Origin: Thioalkalivibrio paradoxus ARh 1
Lineage (GTDB): Bacteria; Pseudomonadota; Gammaproteobacteria; Ectothiorhodospirales; Ectothiorhodospiraceae
Length of the DNA: 64,000 nucleotides
Reading direction: 5' to 3'
NCBI RefSeq assembly: GCF_000227685.2
Contig: NZ_CP007029.1
Coordinates: 2,144,501 to 2,208,500, forward strand
Positions 44,550 through 53,190 of the stretch are shown one piece after another. Position 1 is the stretch's first letter; each line of letters starts with the position of its first letter. The position numbers were made by a program, and so were the translations under genes. A model generated the notes under the pieces. It made no database searches and was not told where the DNA came from. It saw only the letters and a list, made by a program, of their open reading frames with translations.

Positions 44550-45464
44550 ATGGCCCGATCCCCTTTTCATGCCGATCCGCCCGCCCGCAAAGGCATCATT
44601 CTCGCGGGTGGCTCGGGAACCCGGCTGTACCCGGTAACCCGCGCGGTCTCGAAACAGCTGCTGCCGGTGTTCGACAAGCCGATGGTCTACTACCCGCTGA
44701 CCACGCTGATGCTCGCCGGCATCCGCGACCTGCTGCTGATCTCGACGCCCGGCGACACGCCGCGCTTCGAACAGCTGTTGGGCGACGGCAGCCAGTGGGG
44801 CATCTCGCTCCGCTATGCGGTCCAGCCCGAGCCGGGCGGAATCGCGCAGGCGTTCCTGATTGCACGGGATTTCATCGGGGATGCACCCTGTGCCCTGGTG
44901 CTCGGCGACAATATCTTCTACGGTCACCAGCTGACGCGCGAGCTGCTGCAGGCGGGGCAGAACACGGACGGCGGCTGCATCTTTGCCTATCCGGTACAGG
45001 ATCCGGAACGCTACGGCGTGGTGACCTTCGACGCGCAGGGCCGGGCCGTGGATCTGGAGGAAAAGCCGGCGCGGCCGCGTTCGCGCTATGCGGTCACCGG
45101 GCTGTATTTCTACGACGCACAGGTCGCGGAGGTCGCCGCTGGTCTCCGGCCGTCGGCGCGCGGGGAACTCGAGATCACCGACGTGAACCGCTGGTACCTC
45201 GAGCGCGGTTTGCTCCGCGTGCAGATCCTCGGGCGCGGGATGGCCTGGCTGGACACCGGCACGCACGAATCGCTGCTGGAGGCGTCGACCTACATCGAAA
45301 CCATCGAGAAGCGCCAGGGGCTGAAGGTCGCCTGTCCCGAGGAGATCGCGTATCGCAAGGGTTACATCGACGCCGAGGCATTGCGCCGTCTGGCCGAGCC
45401 GCTGGCGAAGAACGGCTACGGGCAATACCTGCTGGGCCTCCTCGACGAACCGGTGTTCGCATGA
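44550..45464 (+). CDS. rfbA: Glucose-1-phosphate thymidylyltransferase
   Basis: First step of dTDP-L-rhamnose synthesis, making dTDP-glucose. The 304-residue length is normal. '[20 protein letters not shown]' is the nucleotide-binding loop, followed by '[20 protein letters not shown]'. '[11 protein letters not shown]' holds the metal-binding Asp and '[17 protein letters not shown]' is the conserved C-terminal block. Its stop overlaps the rfbC ATG (ATGA). Confidence 0.96.
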   Translation: MARSPFHADPPARKGIILAGGSGTRLYPVTRAVSKQLLPVFDKPMVYYPLTTLMLAGIRDLLLISTPGDTPRFEQLLGDGSQWGISLRYAVQPEPGGIAQAFLIARDFIGDAPCALVLGDNIFYGHQLTRELLQAGQNTDGGCIFAYPVQDPERYGVVTFDAQGRAVDLEEKPARPRSRYAVTGLYFYDAQVAEVAAGLRPSARGELEITDVNRWYLERGLLRVQILGRGMAWLDTGTHESLLEASTYIETIEKRQGLKVACPEEIAYRKGYIDAEALRRLAEPLAKNGYGQYLLGLLDEPVFA

Positions 45465-46027
45465 AGGTGCTCGAGACGGCGCTGCCGGGCGTGTTGCTGC
45501 TGGAACCGCAAGTCTTCGGTGACGAACGCGGGTTCTTCATGGAAACCTACCACGCCGAACGCTACGCTGCCGCCGGCATCGAACGCGCATTCGTGCAGGA
45601 CAATGTCTCCCGATCGGGACACGGGATCCTGCGGGGCCTGCACCTGCAGCACCCCCATGCCCAGGGCAAGCTGGTGTATGTGCTCGAAGGCGAGGTGTTC
45701 GACGTCGCGGTCGACGCGCGCGTTGGCTCTCCCACCTTCGGCCACTGGGTCGGCGCGTTGCTGTCCGCCACCAACAAGCGCCAACTCTGGGTTCCGGAGG
45801 GTTTCGCACACGGCTTCTGCGTGACCAGCGAACACGCGCTGTTCTGCTACAAATGCACCGACCTTTACCATCCGGAGACCGAACTGAGCATCCGCTGGGA
45901 CGATCCGGCGCTCGGGATCGACTGGCCGGTCCGACAGCCCCGGCTGTCGCAGAAGGATGCACAGGCCCGGTGCCTGGATGCGATCGAGCCGCAACGCCTT
46001 CCGGTGTTCTCAGTGAGTTCCCGATGA
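45461..46027 (+). CDS. rfbC: dTDP-4-dehydrorhamnose 3,5-epimerase
   Basis: A 188-residue cupin-fold epimerase. '[18 protein letters not shown]', '[19 protein letters not shown]' (catalytic His), '[17 protein letters not shown]' and '[15 protein letters not shown]' are the family's ordered motifs. The start at 45461 overlaps rfbA by 4 bp; rfbD begins 7 bp after the stop. Confidence 0.95.
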   Translation: MKVLETALPGVLLLEPQVFGDERGFFMETYHAERYAAAGIERAFVQDNVSRSGHGILRGLHLQHPHAQGKLVYVLEGEVFDVAVDARVGSPTFGHWVGALLSATNKRQLWVPEGFAHGFCVTSEHALFCYKCTDLYHPETELSIRWDDPALGIDWPVRQPRLSQKDAQARCLDAIEPQRLPVFSVSSR

Positions 46028-46034
46028 GCGGCGT

Positions 46035-46904
46035 ATGCGGATCCTGATCACCGGCGCTGGCGGGCAACTGGGCCGGGAACTGCAGCGGCTGACCGCAGAA
46101 CGCTACGAAGCCCTCGCCCTGGACCGTTCGGCGCTGGACATCACCGATGCGGCCAAAGTGACGGCCGCGGTCGAGGCGTTTCGGCCCGACTGGATCGTCA
46201 ATGCGGCTGCCTACACCGCGGTCGATCGGGCGGAAACCGAGCCGGACCGTGCGTTCGCGATCAACCGGGACGGATCCGCGCAGCTCGCACGGGCCGCGCG
46301 CATGCTCGGCGCGCATATGGTGCAGGTCTCCACCGACTACGTATTCGATGGCCGTCTCGCGCGACCCTACCGGCCGGACGACGCCACCGCTCCGCTGAAC
46401 GTCTATGGCCGCAGCAAGCTCGCCGGAGAACAGGCGGTGCACGACACACTGGGCGACTCGGCACTGATCCTGAGAACCTCGTGGGTCTATGCCGCGCACG
46501 GTGGGAACTTCCTGCTGACCATGCTGCGCCTGATGCGTGAGCGCAGCGAACTCCGCGTCGTCGAGGATCAGGTCGGCACGCCGACCCACGCCGCGAGTCT
46601 GGCCAGTGCAATCCTGGCGGCGATCGAGGCGGGTGCATCGGGCGTGCACCACTGGAGCGATGCCGGCGTCGCAAGCTGGTACGATTTCGCGGTAGCCATC
46701 CAGGAAGAGGCACAGCTGTCGGGTTTCGATGTCGCCGGCTGCCGCGTCGTGCCGATTCCGGCCCGAGAGTACCCGACGCCTGCGGTACGCCCGCCGTGTT
46801 CGCTGCTCGACAAGGGGTCGCTGAGAGCGCTGATCGGCCAACCCGGGCGCCCGTGGCGTCAGGAGCTGCGTGCTGCACTGCGCGCGCTCGGCGCTCGGTC
46901 CTGA
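46035..46904 (+). CDS. rfbD: dTDP-4-dehydrorhamnose reductase
   Basis: Last step of dTDP-L-rhamnose synthesis. The 289-residue SDR has 'ILITGAGGQLGRELQRLT' at the N-terminus, 'NAAAYTAVDRAETEPDRAF', 'VSTDYVFDGRLARPYRPDD', the catalytic Tyr-x3-Lys in 'NVYGRSKLAGEQAV' and 'LRTSWVYAAHGGNFLLTM'. It is the last rfb gene and converges on the yhaN-like gene across 79 bp with no clear terminator. Confidence 0.95.
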   Translation: MRILITGAGGQLGRELQRLTAERYEALALDRSALDITDAAKVTAAVEAFRPDWIVNAAAYTAVDRAETEPDRAFAINRDGSAQLARAARMLGAHMVQVSTDYVFDGRLARPYRPDDATAPLNVYGRSKLAGEQAVHDTLGDSALILRTSWVYAAHGGNFLLTMLRLMRERSELRVVEDQVGTPTHAASLASAILAAIEAGASGVHHWSDAGVASWYDFAVAIQEEAQLSGFDVAGCRVVPIPAREYPTPAVRPPCSLLDKGSLRALIGQPGRPWRQELRAALRALGARS

Positions 46905-46983
46905 CAGCCTGCCGGCTGGCATCTCTGGCGGCACCGCAACCGCACGTGCGCTCGGAGCCCGCCCGGCGGTGCAGGTTCCGCCA

Positions 46984-49900
46984 CTACCCGTCGAAGCCGT
47001 CCAGCGACACTACCTGCACCGCGTTGCCCAGGCGTTCGCGGGCGATGTCGACCAGGTGCCGGTGGTGGGTGAAGAACAGCACTTGCGTGCGCCGCGCCAG
47101 CTGGGCCAGCACTTCCAGCCCGGCACCGGCGCGCGCGTCGTCGAAGTTGATGAACAAATCGTCCGCGACGAACGGCAATGCCGGCGCCGTCTCGAGATAA
47201 TCCTCGACCGACGCGACCCGCAGCGCCAGGTAGAGCTGGTCCGCGGTGCCGGTGCTCAGTCCGAGCACCGGCACCGCCCGCCCCCCGTCGCGCAGGCCGG
47301 TCAGTTGCGGGCGGTCCTGGTCATCGTAGTCGACCCGCAGCGCCTGAAACGTGCCGAGCGTCAGCAGCCAAAAGAGTTCGCCTGCGCGCCGGAGCAACGG
47401 CCCCTGCTTTTGCCGCCGATACCGGTCGATGGCCCAGCGCAGCAACGTGGCCGCTGTGCGCGCCCGCACATACTGCTCGGCCGCGTCGCGCATTTCCGCC
47501 AGCGCTTCCTGGCGCTCGCTCGCGGCACGCGCAGCCGCGTCGCCGCCGCCCAGCGCCTCGAAGGCCTCGCGCGCCTCCGAACGCCGTTCGGCGCTGGCCG
47601 CCAGGCGCTGCCGCAGCTCCGCCAGCTGTTCGTGCAGCGTTTCTTCCTGTGCCGCCAGGCGGTCGAGGTCGACATCCGCGCATTCCTGCGCCAGCGCTGC
47701 CGGCGATAGCCCGTCACCCTCGCGTTCCAGCGACGCGACCACGCGGTCGCGTTCGCCGTTCAGCCGGCGCCACTGATCGGACCGCCGGATCGCCTCGCGC
47801 AGTTCGTCGATGCGCTCGACCCGCGCGGCCTGCAGCAGGTGCCCGATGGACTCGCGTGCGGCGTGGCGTTCCCGTTCGCGTGCGGCGAGCGCCTCCTCCA
47901 GCCGCCGGATCTCGTTGTGCTGCTCCCGTCGGCGCTCATGCGCGGCACGGGCGGCATCGAGGCGCTGCTTCAGTACTCGCACCGCGTCGCCGGCGGGCCG
48001 GGCCGCGAGATCCGGGGCGACCCGGGGCAGCAGGGCTGCCGCGGCCCGCTCGAACTCGGCGGCATCGGCGCGGATCCGGTCGATGCGGTCGCGCCGCAGC
48101 CCGGCCATCTGCTGGGCCAGCTCGCGCATTTCCTCGAAGCCGGCGAGTTGCCGGTCGGCTTCCTCGACCTCGGCGCCGGGATTCAGACCCAGCTCGGTAA
48201 TCGCGCTGTCCCAGCGCTGCCGCCAGTCCTGCCACGCTGCATCCGCGCTGCCATGCTGCGCCGTCCGGCGCAGCCGCTCCCTTTCCGCGTCGGCGCGCGC
48301 CTGCTGCAGCGACTGGCGCTCGCGCGCGGCCTCCTGCAGGCGTGCCAGACGCTCGGACGCGCGTTCCAGCAGCACGGCCACGGGTTCCGACTCGAGTTCG
48401 CTCCCCGCACCGCCGACGTCCGCCATGGCCTCCAGCAGGCGTTTCCGGGCCGCCTGTTCGCCCTCCCGTTCCGATTCGAGCCGGGCCTGCGCTGCGTCCT
48501 GCGCCTGCAGGGCGTCGAGCAGCCCGCGCCGGGTTTCCATCCAGTCCAGCATCGTGTCGGGATCGAGCGGCGCGAACGGGGCCGCGTCCCACATTTGCGC
48601 CCATTCCGCCCGTTGCGCGGCCTGCTGTTCCAGCAGGCGGTCCTGCTGGCCGCGCAGCTCCGCGTCGACCGCCTCGCTGGCCCGGATCCGGAGCGCCTGT
48701 TCGTCCAGCCGACCGAGCATTTCGGCCTGCTCGAAGCGCCGGTCGGCCACCGCGTCGGCCTCGTGCAGCGCGGGTTCGAACGCAGCGAGCGGATCGGCTC
48801 CGGACCGGTCCATCCATTCCCGGTCCTCGGGGCAGACCGCGCCGGTTCCGAGATGCCGCGCCTTGACCAGGCGCCACAGCCGGTCGCGGTGCTCCCGCAC
48901 CGCCTGCAGCTGGTCGCGGGTAATCACCTCGCCAGCGGTCAACGCTTCCTTGTACTGCTGCCGTGCCCGCGTCAGCTCGATGCCGGCCGCATCGCGCTCG
49001 CGGCTCAGGTCAGCCAGCCGCTGGTCCAGTTCGCGCATCCGGTCCCGTTGCGCCTGAATCGCCGCCAGCGGGGGCGCCGGCACTTCCGGAAGCCCTGCGA
49101 TCGGGGACACCGGCGGATGCAACGCCAACGCGAGTTGCTCGACCCGTGTCGCAGCGTCGTGCGCGGCGGCCTGTGCGGCCTGCAACCGAACCCCCGGATC
49201 GCCGAGTTCGCGCACTGCACGAACGACCGCGGCGAGCCGCTCGCGGTCCGGTACCGGAGGGATCGCGGCCAGCTGCCGGTCGAGGTGTTCGCACTGCGCC
49301 TGGCTGTCGCGCAGCGCCGCATCGGCCGCCGCGAGCGCGGCGGCAAGCCCGCCACGCTGCTGCCCCAGCACACGGACCGCCGCGAGTGCGGCGCGGGAGG
49401 GAATCGCCGCGACGATCGCATCCGTTTCCGTTGCCTGAACGCCAAGCTCGGCCGCGAGCCGTATCAGCGCCTGCCCGGCGGCGTCGAGTTCGGCCTCGCG
49501 CTTGGGCAGATCGCGCTGCCCGCGGGCGACCTCGATGCCCCAGACCTGCAGACGCTCGACTTCGTCTTCGGCCGCGAGGAGCCGGTGATCGCATGGGATC
49601 CCCGCGAGTTGCTCGCGCGCCTGCCGCAACTGGTCGGCAAGGATCTCGATGCGAATGCCGGCATCGGCCTCGACGCGTTCGGCGTCGGCCAGCTGCTCGC
49701 CGGCGTCTTCGGGCAACTCGATCACGGGGCCCAGTTCCGCGATGCGCGATTCGAGTTCGGACCGTTGCCGGACCTCCCGGTAGACGCGCCGGATCCGCGC
49801 CACCCGGCGCGCCTCGGCCGAGCGGCGCTCGAGTTCGTCGGCGACGTCGGCGTAGGCCTGGTTCGCCGCGTCGAGCCTATCCCGGTAGTTCTGCCACTGG

Positions 49901-50517
49901 CTCGCGGTCAGCGTGTGTTCGCGCAGTTCGCGGTCGGCCTGCTCGAGCCGATCGGCCGCCTGGGTGTACCGGCGGCGCGCCGCGCGGCGCGGACCCCAGA
50001 TCGCGTCCGCCTCGCGCTCCAGCGCCGCGAGCCGCTGGCGAAGCCCGCCGATGCCGGCGCCTGCCGAGAACAGCACCTGTCCGATTTCGTCCCTGGCCTC
50101 CAGGATCTCGCGCCCGCCCTGCTGCAATCGTGGATGGTCCAGCGAGAACATCCGCTCGAAGAACGCGCGGTCGGCACCCGAGAGAAAAGGGGCCAAAGCC
50201 GACTCGCCCTCGGGAAGGGCCACCTCGTCGGTGTCCAGCAGCGTTTCCCGGTTGCCTTTGCGGCGCAGGATCTCGAGCGAGGCCCCGTCGTGCTCGAGCC
50301 GCGCGCCGACCCGCATATCGCGGTATTCGTGCAGAAAGCCGAAGCGACTCTGCATCGGGATCCCGAACAGCAAATCCTCGATCGCCGCCAGCGCGGTCGA
50401 CTTTCCGGCCTCGTTGGGCCCGAACACGATGTGGAAGTCCGGGCCGTTCTGCGGCAGCGGGATCGACCGTCCGGTGAAGTGTCCGTAGCGCAGCAGGTCC
50501 AGCCGGGCGAGTCGCAC
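46984..50517 (-). CDS. SbcC/YhaN-like AAA ATPase with long coiled coils
   Basis: A 1177-residue Rad50/SbcC-type protein. The N-terminus has 'RLARLDLLRYGHFTGRSI' and Walker A 'VFGPNEAGKSTALAAIEDLL' near residue 35. About 900 residues of Arg/Glu/Ala/Leu-rich coiled coil follow. The C-terminal lobe has 'VLGLSTGTADQLYLALRVA' (signature) and 'PFVADDLFINFDD' (Walker B), then 'VLFFTHHRHLVDIA'. No CxxC zinc hook is obvious in the middle, as in the YhaN subgroup. The GTG at 50517 follows a GGAGGA ribosome-binding site and 5 bp after the partner nuclease stop, so the two are co-expressed. Confidence 0.88.
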   Translation of the reverse strand: MRLARLDLLRYGHFTGRSIPLPQNGPDFHIVFGPNEAGKSTALAAIEDLLFGIPMQSRFGFLHEYRDMRVGARLEHDGASLEILRRKGNRETLLDTDEVALPEGESALAPFLSGADRAFFERMFSLDHPRLQQGGREILEARDEIGQVLFSAGAGIGGLRQRLAALEREADAIWGPRRAARRRYTQAADRLEQADRELREHTLTASQWQNYRDRLDAANQAYADVADELERRSAEARRVARIRRVYREVRQRSELESRIAELGPVIELPEDAGEQLADAERVEADAGIRIEILADQLRQAREQLAGIPCDHRLLAAEDEVERLQVWGIEVARGQRDLPKREAELDAAGQALIRLAAELGVQATETDAIVAAIPSRAALAAVRVLGQQRGGLAAALAAADAALRDSQAQCEHLDRQLAAIPPVPDRERLAAVVRAVRELGDPGVRLQAAQAAAHDAATRVEQLALALHPPVSPIAGLPEVPAPPLAAIQAQRDRMRELDQRLADLSRERDAAGIELTRARQQYKEALTAGEVITRDQLQAVREHRDRLWRLVKARHLGTGAVCPEDREWMDRSGADPLAAFEPALHEADAVADRRFEQAEMLGRLDEQALRIRASEAVDAELRGQQDRLLEQQAAQRAEWAQMWDAAPFAPLDPDTMLDWMETRRGLLDALQAQDAAQARLESEREGEQAARKRLLEAMADVGGAGSELESEPVAVLLERASERLARLQEAARERQSLQQARADAERERLRRTAQHGSADAAWQDWRQRWDSAITELGLNPGAEVEEADRQLAGFEEMRELAQQMAGLRRDRIDRIRADAAEFERAAAALLPRVAPDLAARPAGDAVRVLKQRLDAARAAHERRREQHNEIRRLEEALAARERERHAARESIGHLLQAARVERIDELREAIRRSDQWRRLNGERDRVVASLEREGDGLSPAALAQECADVDLDRLAAQEETLHEQLAELRQRLAASAERRSEAREAFEALGGGDAAARAASERQEALAEMRDAAEQYVRARTAATLLRWAIDRYRRQKQGPLLRRAGELFWLLTLGTFQALRVDYDDQDRPQLTGLRDGGRAVPVLGLSTGTADQLYLALRVASVEDYLETAPALPFVADDLFINFDDARAGAGLEVLAQLARRTQVLFFTHHRHLVDIARERLGNAVQVVSLDGFDG

Positions 50518-50522
50518 GATGC

Positions 50523-51791
50523 TCAGTCCTCCTCGCCCTCGCCGGCCAGGCGCTGCGAGAGCCAGGGCACGACGGTCATCGCCAGCGCCGCGGGATCCTC
50601 CGCGAGGGCGGTCGTCAGGATCGAATCGGATTCCAACTCCGCCCGCAGTTCGTAGGGCAGACGGCGCAGCATCGCCCCCGGATCCTCGGCCAGCCGCGCC
50701 AGCAATTCCGGGTCCGTGGCCGCCTCCTGCCAGAGCGCTTCGAGTTCGCCGGCGGGCTCGGTGCGCTCGGCTCCGGTCGCCGTGGTCGCCACCACGACCT
50801 TTTCCACCCAGGCCGCGTCGGTGCCGAGCCCGACTGCCGCCGCCCGCGCCTCCGCGAGCAAGCGGTCGCCCGACACCTGCAGCTCGCCGTGGATCGGCGT
50901 CGATCCCTGGCATTCGACCCGGCACGCGAGCAGGCGCCCCTGCCCCTCGGCCGCCACGGCATCGGCGATCGCCGCCTGCAGCCGTTCGACCGCCTCGCCC
51001 AGGCTGCCGGCGCCGGTCAGATCCGCTTGAACCCGGCTCCAGCGCACGACGTCGACGGCCAGCGGCGCCACGTCCACCGCCGTGCCCGCTTCCACGGTGA
51101 CCAATACGGCCCCCTTGTCGCCGGCCTCGCGGATATGGCGCCCCTGCAGGTTGCCCGGAAACACCACCGGAGGCTGCGGGTGCAGGATCTGAAACTGGTG
51201 CACGTGTCCCAGTGCCCAGTAGTCGTAGCCCTTCGCGAGCAGATCGCCCAGCGCGCAGGGCGCATAGTTCTCGTGCCCGCCGAGCCCGCCGAGACCGGTA
51301 TGCAGCACGCCGATATTGAAATCATGCGGGATCGGATCCGGATAGGCGGGCACCAGATTCTCGCGCAGTTCCCGCTGTGCAAAGCTCTGGCCATGGAGCG
51401 CGACCCCGCAAGCGTCCAGCCGGAAAGTCTCGGGCCTGCGCGCACCGAACACCCGGACGTTGTCCGGCAACGTCAGCCTGCGCGTCAACTGGCTCTCGGC
51501 GTCGTGGTTGCCGTGCAGCAGGAACACCGGGATGCCGGCCTCGTTCAAGCGCCCCATCTGCGCCGCGAAGAACAGCCCGGTACGGTAGTCGCGCCAGTCG
51601 CCGTCGTAGAGATCGCCGGCGATCACCACGAAGTCGACCTGCCGGTCGATCGCGTCCCCGACGAGCTGGACGAACGCCTCGCGGGTCGCGGTGCGGATAC
51701 GTTCTGCCGCACTGCCCTCCTGCCCGCTCAGCCCGCGCAGCGGACTGTCCAGATGGATGTCCGCTGCGTGCAGGAAACGAAACGATCCCAA
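50523..51791 (-). CDS. SbcD/YhaO-like metallophosphoesterase (DNA exonuclease subunit)
   Basis: A 422-residue Mre11/SbcD-type nuclease. Metal ligands are in order: 'LHAADIHLDSPLRGL' at the N-terminus, 'VIAGDLYDGDWRDYRTG' near 60, 'LLHGNHDAESQLTR' near 95, 'GVLHTGLGGLGGHENYAP' near 165 and 'WALGHVHQFQILHP' near 195. The C-terminal 150 residues are acidic and helical and probably bind the ATPase partner. No ATG fits; the TTG at 51791 has GGAGGG six bases upstream and starts just before conserved sequence, so it is preferred over extending to 51956. Confidence 0.88.
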   Translation of the reverse strand: MGSFRFLHAADIHLDSPLRGLSGQEGSAAERIRTATREAFVQLVGDAIDRQVDFVVIAGDLYDGDWRDYRTGLFFAAQMGRLNEAGIPVFLLHGNHDAESQLTRRLTLPDNVRVFGARRPETFRLDACGVALHGQSFAQRELRENLVPAYPDPIPHDFNIGVLHTGLGGLGGHENYAPCALGDLLAKGYDYWALGHVHQFQILHPQPPVVFPGNLQGRHIREAGDKGAVLVTVEAGTAVDVAPLAVDVVRWSRVQADLTGAGSLGEAVERLQAAIADAVAAEGQGRLLACRVECQGSTPIHGELQVSGDRLLAEARAAAVGLGTDAAWVEKVVVATTATGAERTEPAGELEALWQEAATDPELLARLAEDPGAMLRRLPYELRAELESDSILTTALAEDPAALAMTVVPWLSQRLAGEGEED

Positions 51792-51903
51792 GCCCTGCCC
51801 TCCCTGGTCCCGAATCCACTCGCCCGGCGAAGCTGGCGTTGCCGCGGCCGACGATCCCGGAAGGCTAGCACAGCGGTGGACCGCGACTCGAGATTGCGAC
51901 GGG

Positions 51904-52479
51904 TCAGCGGCCCGTGGCTGCGTTCGATCGATTCGGCGGCTCGGCAGGCGCGGCATCGTGCAGCTCGAGATCGACCATCAGTTCGTTGGCCAGGGCCTCG
52001 AGATCGTCCTGCAGCGCATGCAGGTCGGCCGAAGCGGGAACGGCAAGATCCGCTTCGGCGCGGAACACGGGTTCGCCCGACATCGGCGCGGGCTCGCATC
52101 CGGTTTCCAGTCCATCGATGGAAATCCCGTAGCGCAGCAGCACGCCCGAGATGTCCCGTACGATCCCCGGGTGATCGTGGCCCGTCAGACTCAGTTGCAC
52201 ACGCCGTATCGACGGCTCGATCGACGGCTCCACAACTTCGCGGCCGTGCTCGATCGTCAGGTGCAGGCCCTCGGCTTCGAGCCCGCGTAGCGCCGCCTCC
52301 AGTGGCAGAACAGCGTCGGAATCGACTTCCAGCCGCACGATTCCGGCGAACTGGCCCGCGAGCTGGGCCATGCGGCTTTCCATCCAGTTCGCGCCCGCAC
52401 CCTCCGCGCAGGCGGCAACGGCGCTGACCAGCCCGGGGCGATCCGGCCCGATCAATGTCACGATCAACGACCTGTTCAC
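51904..52479 (-). CDS. Tandem ACT-domain regulator (GcvR-like)
   Basis: A 191-residue protein with two ACT domains: the first from 'LIVTLIGPDRPGLVSAVAAC', the second from 'QLSLTGHDHPGIVRDISGVL' near residue 95. The pattern GPDRPGLV / GHDHPGIV and total length match GcvR, the glycine-cleavage regulator of gammaproteobacteria. It presumably senses an amino acid and acts through a protein partner, as it has no DNA-binding domain. The GTG at 52479 follows AAAGGGGG. It is upstream of, and 112 bp from, the nuclease operon. Confidence 0.82.
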   Translation of the reverse strand: MNRSLIVTLIGPDRPGLVSAVAACAEGAGANWMESRMAQLAGQFAGIVRLEVDSDAVLPLEAALRGLEAEGLHLTIEHGREVVEPSIEPSIRRVQLSLTGHDHPGIVRDISGVLLRYGISIDGLETGCEPAPMSGEPVFRAEADLAVPASADLHALQDDLEALANELMVDLELHDAAPAEPPNRSNAATGR

Positions 52480-52814
52480 GACTGCCCCCTTTTCCGGCCC
52501 AACGATCCTCGAACGCACTATGGTACGTCAGGATGGCCGGCTCTGCGTGCAGCGTGCAGCCCGCTCACGCTGCAGCCGCGTTGCGGCCCGACGAGCGAAA
52601 CACCGAATCGCTCGCAAGAACGCATGCCGGGAAAAAGTCACGCCGATGAATGCCCGACCGACTATCCACTTCCTGGGATGGCGAGCAGCTTCACGAAGGT
52701 TGGCTTGAACGCAAACCGCCGCGCGCGTCTTGGCGCATGGTAGACCCGATGGCTTGCAACACAATCCACCGGGTCTACGGCTGCCGTGGTCGAGTGGCGG
52801 ACGCGCGCTGACCG
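52480..52814. other. Intergenic region with one REP-like hairpin
   Basis: No convincing gene. It holds the hairpin at 52740-52778; the rest, including an Arg/Cys-rich open frame on the minus strand, shows no coding character. Confidence 0.55.
52740..52778. repeat. REP-like inverted repeat
   Basis: GTAGACCCGATGG and CCACCGGGTCTAC form a 13-bp stem with one mismatch and a 13-nt loop (CTTGCAACACAAT). The sequence resembles the GGTGGATTG-type extragenic palindromes common in proteobacteria. It lies 36 bp after the stop of the 73-residue gene on the minus strand. Confidence 0.65.
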
Positions 52815-53036
52815 TCAACGACGCAACTCGTCGTCCCGGTAATGCATGTCGAGCCAGCAACGGGGCAGCGCCTCCCCGGATGGAAAGATCATCGTGGCCT
52901 TCGCGAAGGGTTCAGGATCCGGAAGATCCTCGCCCCAGTTGTAGCGGCCCTCGAAGTGCGTCTCCGACGGATCGAACAGCGCCGCGGTGTCCAGCACCTC
53001 CACCAGGTGGCCGTTACTGCTGTCCTTGAGAAACAT
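52815..53036 (-). CDS. Small conserved acidic protein of unknown function
   Basis: A 73-residue protein: 'MFLKDSSNGHLVEVLDTAAL', then 'GRYNWGEDLPDPEPFAKATM' and the end 'SGEALPRCWLDMHYRDDEL'. I recall similar short proteins (F.K..L.FPSGE.LPRCW.D.HYR) in other gammaproteobacteria, sometimes labelled acetyltransferase without clear reason; no acetyltransferase fold fits in this length. The ATG at 53036 is preferred because the longer frame is unconserved. It is divergent from the transglycosylase gene. Confidence 0.65.
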   Translation of the reverse strand: MFLKDSSNGHLVEVLDTAALFDPSETHFEGRYNWGEDLPDPEPFAKATMIFPSGEALPRCWLDMHYRDDELRR

Positions 53037-53190
53037 GCGTGGCCTCCTCTTCGGGGTGTCCACCGAGTATGGACCCGGGGTCCGGGATTGCAAGCGGGGA
53101 TCCGGACCTGGGCGCGCGAGTTCTCGAAGGCTACAACCCGACCGGGTGATCGGCGAGAATGTGGGCTGGGCGATACCGGGAGCGCCGACG

